From: Lacrimispora celerecrescens
GTDB taxonomy: Bacteria > Bacillota > Clostridia > Lachnospirales > Lachnospiraceae
Length of the DNA: 33,176 nt
NCBI RefSeq assembly: GCF_000732605.1
Contig: NZ_JPME01000035.1
Span: forward strand, 1-33,176
Direction: 5' to 3'
This document shows, piece after piece, positions 1 through 12,000 of the stretch. The notes under the pieces were generated by a model, which saw only the letters and a program-made list of their open reading frames with translations, had not been told where the DNA came from and made no database searches. Each line of letters starts with the position of its first letter. The stretch's first letter is position 1. A program made the position numbers and the translations under genes.

Positions 1-2
1 GT

Positions 3-3000
3 GTGGCCTTCTATGCTGACGTTAAAGTAGCAGATAAGACAGATAAAGAACATGTGACTTATCCGGGAAATATTGAAACAATTACTTATGCGGAGCAGCC
101 GGCGGACACCACATTGACTCTTGTGTCCGATGATGCATGGCATATTAAAAAGAGTGTAAGTCCTTCAGCTAACTCTTATACGGTGGTAAAAGACAACGCA
201 GGAAATCCTAAATATGTGGACATTACCTATTTGATTGAAGTGGGTATGTACGGCGGCTCCGGTGATATATCCAGACAGCCAAATGGAACCATTTACCAGA
301 CCTATGGCCGTACCGGGTTTAAGGAGAATTCTTATAAGATAACAGACTCTCTTAAGATCCTCACGGAACATGCGCCTGAGGCTATGAAACCAATTTCTGT
401 TACAGCCAAATGGGGAGACGGAACCGATGTCCGGGTGATAAACAATGAGGATGGGTCTATTACTATTGATCAATTTAAAACCCAGGGGCAAAATGGGGCG
501 GACCACATTTATGTATCAGACCAGGCACCTACCTACAGCTCCTATCTGGTGACAGCCCGATACCCTTATGAACCGTTTTTGCTTAAATACAATGATGAAC
601 GTATAGGGAACAAGACCGTATTTACAGTGAACAATAAGGCTCATTTGGAATATGTAAAGCTGGGAACTGATCAGCTGGTGACAGAAGATTCTGATGTGAA
701 TGTTGCAGTTCATGAAGTCAACAAGCCGGCAGTTATTAAGATAAAGAAGGAAATTGACGAGGGTCTGGGCTATACTCAGAAATATGGAACGACCATGGAA
801 AAGGAATATCCCGGGATGGCTGGTTTTGAAATCTACTCCCTGGATTCAGATAACAGCCAGACGCCATATAACAATTATACGGTCATAGACAGTAATAGTC
901 AAAAAATTAACAATAAAAATATTGTAGTTAACCCTTCAAACGAAGAAACGGAAATCGGATATTACAAGACGGGGGACGATGGCTACATCCAGATCCAGGT
1001 GGATCCGGGAACCTATGTGATCAAAGAGAAGTCAAATCCTGTTGGAACCCAATTCAGTTCTGCAAAGGTGGGAACAAGTGATGTTGCCAAAGGAGATGAT
1101 ATTAAGGTTACTTTAAAGGCCGATGAAAAGGCAGAGGTCACGGTAATAAACGAAGTCATTGGAAAAGGAGCCATTGAGTTTTACAAAAAGGCCCGTGACT
1201 GGAACAGTGCAGATCTTAGTGAAGCTGTTTTAGCTCCTTTGGCTGGAGCAGAATTTGCTCTTTGCCAGAAAGACGAAGCTGGAAATCTTACAGAGGTTAA
1301 AACTGTAAAATCAGATAACACGGGATATGTATTATTTAAACCTGTTACGCCTGGCAATTACATTGTAAAGGAAAAAAGTGCCAATGGTTATATCCTTGAC
1401 GATTATGAGTATGAGGTGACCGTAGAGGCCGGTAAGACATCACCCTTAAAGACCGGGAATAACTTCCTTGTCAACACGTTAAATAAAGCAAGTGTAAATG
1501 TGACAAAGTGGATGCAGGCTGATAACGGTAATTATATAAAAGTACCGAGCGCCTACAGTGGGGACTTTAATGATAAGTTCTGGTTTGAGAAGAAGGTGGG
1601 AGACGCATGGATAAAGGTAAGCATTGGCTCACAAACCACCTACTCTCTTGATCAGAGTCAGTTTACTGCGACTCTTCCTGTTCGTGATGGAAGCAACAAA
1701 GTAATTGAGTACCGCGTCGTTGAGGAAGTTCCTGATGGATATTCCGACGGAAATGGAAACAAAGACGGTTTTTCACAGGAAACAAAGGATAATAAGACTT
1801 ATATTTATAAGACCTTTTCCCTTGAAGCTTTAAAGATGACTCAGGTAGATTTGAAAAATAATAAGGGCGGTACCTTAAAGCTTCAAAAGGAAGCATGGTC
1901 CATTAACAACAAGAAGTTGGATAAGAATGCTTCCAAAAGTGGATTTCAGTTTAAGCTTTATTATAAAGAAGGGGATAGCTTTACTGAAGTATTGCCAACA
2001 AGGGACTATACGACTGATCGCAATGGAGAAATTCTGGTAAAAGGCCTTGATGTAACCAAGGAATACTATTGGTCTGAGATCAAAGGAAGTGAAAGGCTGG
2101 AAGCAGAGGATCCTGCTAAAACGGTTATTTCAGGAAATCAGATTTTCATTGGACCTTATAAGGTAAATAGAGAAACTGATACTACTGTAAAAGCTTTTAA
2201 CATTCCTCAAAAGATTCCTTACTGGCTTTATAAGTTTGATATCACAAATAAAGATAACCCGATATCAGCACAATTTAAAATTACAAGAGATGCTGATAAG
2301 ACAGTGGTTTTCAATGGTACGGTATCCAATAAGGGAACATACGTAATTCTTGATCCTGGAACAGACTATACCATTGAGGAGACAAAGGCTCCTGATAATT
2401 TTGAAAAAGGAAAAGACATTAATTTTAAAACTCCAAATGGGCCTGTTTTAAAAGCAGATCTGGAACAGTGGTTTTCCGAGGGAAACAAGAAGACCCAGAC
2501 CATTGAAAATAAACCATATAAATCCGTTTCCATCAAGAAGACACAATACGACGCAGGCGGAACGGCAAATCTCAATGCAGAAATAACGTTTGACGTCTAT
2601 GTAAAGAATGACAGTAACTTTGAACATGTAAGAAGTTTGGTATCCAGTGTTCCGACTCAGCTTGCTCCTGGAGAATATTACTTTAAGGAAGCTGTTCCAA
2701 GCGATAATATCAATCCTTATTACCTGCTTTCTGAAGCTGAGAGAGCAGAAGGTGCCCACTCAGGTAATCCTGGTTATGTGATTTCAGGAACCGATGTATA
2801 TTATGGACCGGTCACCATAACCGCAGCAACTACAAGCAACGAGAAGAATCTGGATCTCTATCTGGCAGGTACCAAAAAGCCATTAGAGAATTATAAGGAT
2901 CATGGAGAAGTCAGGGTTACGAAAAAAGATGCTTTGAGGGATATCACAGTGAACGGGGCAGTATTTGGTATTTTCAAAGCGGATGAGTTTCATGTAGATG

Positions 3001-6000
3001 AGTGGGAAAAGAGCATTAGTAATCCGATTCAGATAGTTACCACAAGTGGAAGCGGTCAGGCGACCTTTGACAGCACAGACCTTAAGATCTTCGATGCCAA
3101 TGGAAAAAGGATTGCCTATGTTATTGCTGAAATTACACCGCCGGATGGATATCTTCCTTCTCATGAAGTCTTAACTACTACTTTAATGGAAGGCAAAACC
3201 ATCACTACAGTCAATGGGGATACAAACGGAAGCCCGCTCGTTATCAAGAATGAACCCAAGCTGACCATCCGCACCCAAAAATATTGGAGGGATGAATGGA
3301 ATTATCAATTCTATCCAGTAGATCATGTTCTTGGAAACGTAAAACTGGCTCTCTATAAGGTAAATGCTGACGGGATCACCGCAGATTATGTGAAGACAGA
3401 AAACACCAATACCTATGATGGAATTGCAACCTTCTATGATATTAACCGGAATGATACCTACTATGTGGTTGAGGTGAGGGTTCCCACCAAGGAAGAGACC
3501 GGCTTTGATTTTGATCTGAATATGAAAGATAAAACACCTTTGGCAGAAGGTAACGTAGAACCGCCAATAACCCTTTCTGTTTCAGAATTAGCAGCAGGTA
3601 AGTACAATGCAGTGAAATATACGGGTAAGGATCTTACAGAAACAGCGGATTCTTTAATCCAGAATACTGATCCACTTTATAACCATAAACCATGGGTTCA
3701 GTTTAATATATTAAAAACCTGTGATGGAAAGGCATTTGATGGAACTTCCCATACGGCTGAAAAAGTCAATGGAGCTAAATTCACCCTTTATAAGATGAAG
3801 GGGGATGAAAAAGATCTGTCGGGAATCCATTTAGATGATTTGGCTAATGAAAACCTGTTTGAGAAGGTAGATGGTTATGAGAGCGGCACCCGCATCAATC
3901 CGAAGACAGGAAGCAGGGCGGATGGAGAATTTGACACCGCAATTTTGGAAACCGGTAAGGTATACTGGCTGGTCGAAGAAGAGGCAGCACCAGGATATCA
4001 GCTATCAGGAGGACGTCAGATCGTAGCAGTATTTGCTCCAAAAGACTCCGGTTATTCAGGATATAATGAAATGCTTCATCTATATGAGAACGGCCGTAAT
4101 GAACAAATCGCTGTGGTAAAAAATCAGCATGGGGACGGTCTGGGAGGTCTTGATGCATACTATTTCCAGATCGCATTAAACAAATGGTTAAAGGATGATG
4201 GAAAGCCGAATGAAAAACCAACGCTGTTAGGCGGAGCCAAATTCCAGATATGGCTTCTGGATCCGGATAGTAAAGAAAAGCTGCTTCCTGTAGAGGTAGT
4301 TGAAACTGGTCTGGAATCCGACCGTGAGAACAAAACAGGCTATGCCCTTTCCAAGATGATCCGCATGGGAGAGCTTGAGGCTGCGCTTGAAAGCAAGGGA
4401 TATGATAAAAACAGTATAGAAAGGATCCTTAAACTTGAGAATGAAAATGTAAAAGCTCTCTTTGGACTGGAAGAGGTATATGCGCCTTCTAAGATCCAGA
4501 TGGATCCTACCCTTCATTACCTGGAAGTGACGATTCCAAAAAATAAGGATATCATAGATTCCCAGTATTTTTGGGAGCAAGGAAAATCTGAGGATTTCCG
4601 TCTGATAAACACAGTGCTGGAACAGTATCCGGTAACTCTTGCAAAATACGGATACGTACCGAGTACTGGAACCTTTGGCAAAACGGATGAGGAATTGGAT
4701 GCCCTGAAAATTGACAGAAAACCTTTAAGCGGCGTTCAATTTGAAATTTGGCAGTATCAGTGGTCAAACGGCAGTTACAGCTATGTAGAGATCGGAACTT
4801 ATACCACGGAAAGCAATGGCCAGGTAAAGATACCCAACGGCTTAAAAGCAGGGCGGTATAGGCTAAAGGAAATCCTTACAGATGACCAGCAGAAGAACTA
4901 TCTTACCATGTATACCGGCGAGAACGACCTTTGGAGATACTTTACAGTAGGAAGCACTCCTTCCACTGTAAACGTTTATAACCCAGAAAAGCCGAATCTG
5001 GTAATTGAGAAAACCACCTGGGCAGGAAATCCACTCATAGGCCTTGATGGAATCACCTTTACTATACAAAATCAAGGCAGCGATAAGATGTTAGCAGCTA
5101 CCACGAAATTAGAGAACGGAAAATATACTGCCGGCTTTCATAATCTGGACAGCGGCGTTTACACCATTAATGCGGAAGTCTTAGGAAGCGAAGCGGCAAA
5201 AGTTGTGACCAGCGGATATTTTGAAAAAGCGTCAGTGAATGTGGGATATAAGGCAAAAGCGGATGGAGAAAAGGTAACCCTTGTTCCAGTAGGAAACGAC
5301 GTGAAAGGAAAGCTGGCAACCGCGGCAGTTAAGAACCCACGTCTGGCTGATCTTATCATTCATAAGACAGATGCAGAAACTGATGCAAGTGGTTCTGGCA
5401 TGGCAGGTGCTTCCTTTAGCGTGGAGTACTTGAAGTTCCGTTCCGGTACGGATTTAATCAAAGGAGTTCTGCAGAATGTAACGGCTGAAGGCTATAAGAA
5501 ACCAGATCAGGGCTTTAAGGTTAAGGGGATCCTGACTGATAATAAAGACGGTTCCTATACCATGAAGGGATGTGAGCCTGGTTGGTATCGGATCACCGAA
5601 CAGAAGGCCCCGTTTGGCTATACCATTGACACTCAGCCAATAATCGTAGCTGTAGTGGGAGATATGGCAGGCGGATACGAAGGCACGGTCTCTGTGACCA
5701 TTGAAAACAGAAAGAAAGCACAGCTGACTGTAACCAAGAAGCTGTTCTTTGGTGAAGGGTTCAAAAATGATGAGAACATTGCTGATAAGCTTCCGGCCGA
5801 AGTCGTATTTGATATTTACACCTATTCCAATAATGCTTATAAACAGGTGTTAGATGAAAACAGCAAACCGGTTCAGGTAAAGATACAAAGTTTTGCGGCT
5901 CAGGATGGTTATTACACGGCAAAGGGAACGGTACTTCTTCCTCAGAAGCCGGTGGGCGGCGCCTATTATTTAAAGGAGCATGAAAACACTGACTGGATGC

Positions 6001-9000
6001 TTTCGGCATTAAACGTGGAAGATAACGGTACCCTTCAGGCAGACGGTTATATCAAGGTAGGCGGAGTGTCTGATTTTACCTCTCAAAACCCGGTATCCAT
6101 TACGGTGAACAATCAATATGCTAAGGCAAAGATCCGTTTGAACAAAGTGGATGGAGTGGATCAGTTAAAGAAACTAACGGGAGCTGCCTTTAAGCTTTAT
6201 TCAAATCCGGAGCTGACAAAAGAGGTAGGAGATTTCACAGAGATAGGGCAAAGTGGAGTATACGAAATCATTTTTTCCACCAAGGTTTATAGCCCCGGAA
6301 CCTATTATATAAAAGAAGTGAATGCTCCTGCAGGCTATATTGCGATCACAACGGCTATACCGGCGGAAGGCCTGGCAGTAGAAACAGGAAAAACAACAGA
6401 GATTACCGTGCAAAATCAGGGCGGTATTGATTTACAGATTACCAAATATAGTGGAAACGGCGGTTCGGAATCTCTTAAATCAGGAATCAGCTTTGAACTT
6501 TACAGAAAATCTGAAGCGGGTACCTGGAATTATGTTACAGAAGGAACTACTGATTCCCAAGGGAAGCTTTCCTTCCGGGGGCTTGATCTTCCAGCAGGCG
6601 ATTCCTATGGGGTTTATGAGGTTACGAAGAAGGAAAATGGCTTCGAAACATTCCACATGGCTTCTTTTGAAGGGGAGACGGGAACCATCCTTCCCACGAC
6701 CGCAGATGTGGTAAAGAACGGTGAAACGAAAGTCGGTCTTGATCTTTATGTTCTGACTGGAAACAATACCGTTACTCCGGGAGTGTATGGCTTTAAGGCT
6801 CATAACCAGGAAGCACTGCCTTTAAGACTCATTAAGAACGATGTAAATAAATCGGATAATCCTGGAGGCTCCGTTGCCGTATTCATGAAGATAACGGAAA
6901 AGGAAACAGGAAAACAGGTTGGAGATCTGGTTGCCGTACCGTACGGAGAAACCGGAATTACGGTGCCGCTGTTACCGGGAGTCTATGTCATTGAAGAAAC
7001 GGCAGTGACCCAGAACAGCCAGGGTTATGTAATTAATAAGGATGACACCAGAACCATTTACAGGGAAGAAGTAGAAATTACAAAGGGCATGATTCCAAAG
7101 GCTTGTGAATTTACGAATGTAAGACAGAAGACAGGAGTAACACTGGATAAAACATCTCTCACAACCACATTAAAGGATTTATGGTGGAATGAGGGGCAGA
7201 CAGTGACCTATACCCTGACACCTCATGTGGTCAACAGCATACCTTTGGACCGGTTTGTAATAACGGATACGGGCTTAAAGATGTTAGATGCAGAAAAATC
7301 AGTGCTTTCGGAGGCTGATTACACCTACGAAAAATATACGATCACCGGAGTGAAGCCGGGGAAAGCCACGGAACAGAACCGCATCAAGGGCGCACAAACA
7401 GGCACCATTATGGCTGATGTTACCTTCTATGATTTTAACGGAAACCAGGTGGGAGAAGTACAGAGTGTTGCGGTATCCGGTGACGGAGAGATCGGTCAGT
7501 TAAAACCGGTAAGCGGTAAAAAGGTGAAATCCTTCCAGATCAGCTACCGGGATGACACCTTAAAAGGCTCTACGGATAACCATTATGTCCTTGGAAATGA
7601 TTTTGTACCGGGAGGCATAGAGGTTACAGTAAAATTGAACCGACAGGATGCAAAGCTGCCCGACGGAACCTATAAGAAAGAAATCAAATATATCCGCAAC
7701 GTAGCCGATGTGGCTATGGACTTTAGAAAGTGGGATATTAACGGAACGTTGGTTCAGAGTCAGGAAAAGAACCAGGCAGAAAAGGAATGCGATATTCAGG
7801 TTGTTCAGAGCCAGGCGCCGACTATTTCGGTAAAAAAGAGCGTTGATCCCATTAAAGGTATACAACCAAGTGATACCCTGACTTACACACTTTATGTTAA
7901 GAATGATACCACAAGCAATGATCCTGATATTGTACCGATGCAAAAGCCTATTCTCATTGACTATGTACCTCTTGGAGTTACGGTGTCAGGGGAATCTGCA
8001 GGTGAAAACCGCTTGCTGAAAGCTGTAACTTTAAAGGATGCTCCCAAGGGGGTTGCCATTGAAAGCACGATTAAAAAGGTTGATGATGATACCGGACGGG
8101 AAACTCTGTTCATTAAACTAAACGGAGCCCTGGAAAAAGGTGAATCAGTTACCGTCGAAGTAAAAGCACAGATTGCGGGGAGCATTATAAATTACGGAAA
8201 GAACATTCTCAATGAACTTTATGTTACCAGCGATGTTTTGCAGCCTGCTTTTTCATTAAACCAGACAGGTGCTTCCTTTATGATAAAAACAGATTCAGGC
8301 AGCAAATGGCCCAGTCCGGATTTGCCAAAGGGTGTACTGCTTCCGGATGAAAAGTACCGCGGCTATGGCTATGCTTCGGATTCTGCGGAAAACACCATGA
8401 GCACCGGTACGGGGCTGGTCCTCCATAAGGAGGTAAAAGGAAACTTAGACACCAGATACGTATCAGGTACGACAGTAGGAACCGTGGAAAAGAGTGCGGA
8501 TGATACAGATCTAACAAGTTCAAACGGCAGTGTATTATATCGACTCATGGCAAACAATGATTCACCCAGCAATTTTATCACCCAGCTGCAGTTCATGGAT
8601 ATTCTTCCGGTGCAGGGGGATTACAGTACCGGCGGTTTTGACCGGAAAAGTGACTACCGGCTGAAGTATGTTGGAATCGAGTCCATTGGCATTGAAAACA
8701 GAAAGGATAATGATCCAGAACGGAAGGTCTCGGGCTTTAGTTATGAAGTGACTTACTCTGATAGGATATTTAATAATGCGGCTACAGCAAAAGCAGGTAA
8801 GGATTCCATGCTTAACGATAACCATGACGGATTCTGGAACGTAGGCTCCAGCGATCCCACAGCGATCCGCATTAAGATCAAAGATTCCAAATTCTATCTG
8901 GCTCCAGGAGAAAATCTGGTAGTGACCTATGAAACGGTAGTTCCTTATACTGAAAAAAAGGATCTGGATGACGTGGCCTACGGATATGCGGTCAATGACT

Positions 9001-12000
9001 TTGCAACCGCCTATAGCTATAAGCAAAACTTATCAGATGTATCAGAGATTAAGTTCATCCAAGCGCAGACCAGCAATGCGGTTCAGGTAGTTCTGATTCC
9101 TGGAAAAGTAAAGGTGTCAGGTCGGATATGGATTGACGATAACAATAATGGTATCCAGGATGAGAGCATTGAAAATGATCATCTTCTTACGGATCTGCTT
9201 CCGCTGCTTCAATCCCAATATTTTAAGGTCAGTCTGCTGAAGTACGGCAAGAACGATTCCAGTAATAAGGAGGGTACGGTAGGATTAAACGATGCCAGAT
9301 TCCTTTTTGACGATTTGTATCCTGCAAAGCCTTTTGGCATCACAGGATCGGGATTTACCAAGGAACAGGAAAACAGCTGGTACAGCAATCAGTCCTTACT
9401 CGTATCAAAGTTAAAGGGTGACGATCCTGCTCATTACCAGATTTTTGTGGAAACCAAAGATATGCCAACGGGATATGAAGATCTGGTGCTTAAGTTGGCG
9501 AAACCAACCATGCTTTCCTCCGGGCAAAGTAATCAGGAGGCCGGAAGATCAAGACTTCCTGAGACTTTAGAAAAGGATGGAAGTAATTACGAGGAGAGCC
9601 TTGACAGTAACTTTAAAGAGGTTAAGGGTTCTTATGCTTCGGAAGACTTCTTCTTATGGTCAACGGGAGATGATTATGATAAGACAAAAGATATTGGCTT
9701 TGTACCATTTAGAAATGTAACAGTTAAGAAGACAAATGAAGCCGGAAGCCCGGTAGAGGGTGCTCATTTCAGCGTATATGGCCCATATACGAACGAAGAG
9801 ATGGCAGCGTTTAAGAAAAATGGGATTAAGAATTCGGAAGTGCTTGGAAAACCGGTTGCTCAGGGCAGTACGGTTCTGGCCGGTGCGGAGGCTATTTGGA
9901 GTGCAGGTGAGCTTCTCTATTACCGGAATTATATCGTTGTAGAAGATGGGGCACCTGTGGGCTATGAGATTGACAATGCACAGTCCGGCGATATGGTTCC
10001 TATGGATTCCTATCAGGTAAAGGGTCAAAAGGCCTGGGAGCTCCTCAGTAAGGAATTTAAGACAGCTGGAAACCCAATACCAAGCGTTATTACGGTTAAA
10101 AACGGATATGTGTCCGGAAGTCTGGAATTTACAAAGCTGGATGGATTGACGGAAAAGGAGCTTGGCGGAGCAACCTTTAAGATTGAGAAAAAGGATGTTG
10201 CAGTAGAGGATGCCTGGAAGGCATTTAAAGAGGCCATGAAGGCAGATCCGCAATCCATGGGAGTGACAAGTGTAAAGGAGACAGAAAGTGCAGTAGAATT
10301 TGAGGTGGTAACCGGTAAAGTAACACTTACCGGAATCCCATACGGAACCTATACTCTGTCAGAAACCCAGGTGCCTGATGGATACGATATCACAAAGAAG
10401 CAGGCTGATATTGAATTCCGGATTGAAACCAACGGGCAGAAAGCAGTGCTATCTGGTCTTAATGGAAACATTATTAAGAATACCAGAACCGAATACAGCT
10501 TAAGCCTTAAGAAGGCGGATAATGCGGGCAACGACAAGGTAGCCGGAATGAAGTTCGCCATTACCGGTCCTGGAAAGTATGAAAGCAGTTCATGGATTCC
10601 GTTTAGTAAGGACAGATTTAAGTTAAATGATCCATCTGAAAGCGGATATGAAGTAAAACAGACCAATGAAGAAGGCTTAATCACCTGGAATCTGCCATAT
10701 GGAGATTACAAAATAGAGGAGCTTGATGCAGAGGGTTATGAAACAGTAGCACCATTCTACGTAAGAATTGATGTAAATGGAGCAGTTTCTCTGTTAAATG
10801 GGGAAGGACGAAGCGAGCTCACTTTAAGCAGCTCAGAACAGAACCAGATCAACCTGATTGTAAAGAATGTGATCAAAACCGGATCTCTTGACTTAGAGAA
10901 GATCGACGGAGAAACAAGTAAGGCCATCAGGGGAGCACAGTTTGAGTTAAGCGGAACCTCTGTGATTGACGGAGCATTTGCCGCTTATCAGAAACATGTG
11001 ACCGGTCTGGGAGTATCCATGGTATCAACAGGAAACGAGGATGGAAGACCTTGGATCAGATTCCAGGTAGATGGAACCAAAGATTCGATGAAAGGTCTTC
11101 TGACACAGATCCCATACGGCAGCTACACCTTAAAGGAGATCAAGGCGCCGGAAGGATATTTATTCAGCAACGGAAGTGAATGGGCTAAAGATTTTAACAT
11201 TGAAAGTGCCGAAGGCATCAACCTGACAGGAAGCAATGGAATCATCAATATGCCTCATGAGCTGAACATTGAAAAACGGGATCAGATGACAGAAGAAATA
11301 CTGCCTGGTGCAGTGTTTGTGCTGATGACCACAGACGGAAAGTATGTGGCTTTGGATGAAAACAACTCTTATACCGGATTAAAGGATAGTCAGGCGGAAG
11401 GTACTGCATTTACTACCGGAAGCGATGGAACGGTTACTGTAAAACGTCTCCCGGCAGGAAATTATGTTTTAAAGGAAATCGAAGCGCCTGCAAACTATGG
11501 CGTATCTGCTGAAAAGGAGATTACCGTGCTCCAGTCCGGCAATACAGAAACCGTGATGGTATATGATGTGAGGAATAAGGCCAAAATACGTATCAACAAG
11601 GCTGCATCCCACAACCATGAGATGAGACTTGACGGAGCGGTATTTGAGATTTACTCCGACAAAGACTTAACAGCACTTGCAGGCACCATGACAACTGGAA
11701 ATGGCGGCATTGGGGAATCAGAAATGCTTTCTTTGGGAACCTATTATGTGAAGGAGCAAAAAGCCCCTGCCGGTTATGAATTAAGCAACAGAGTATATGA
11801 AGTGACACTTACCAGTGAAAGAGAGGCTTACACGGTCCAGGCAGACGGAAATGATTTCGTTACCGATGATTATGGAACCGGATCTCTGGTATTTGATAAG
11901 GTCGACAGTTTAACAGGTGAAACGCTTGCATCCGCCAGATTCTCCCTGACAAGGAAGGAAGCAGAGGTAGACGGAGCCTTTGAACATTTTGCAGAAAGTT

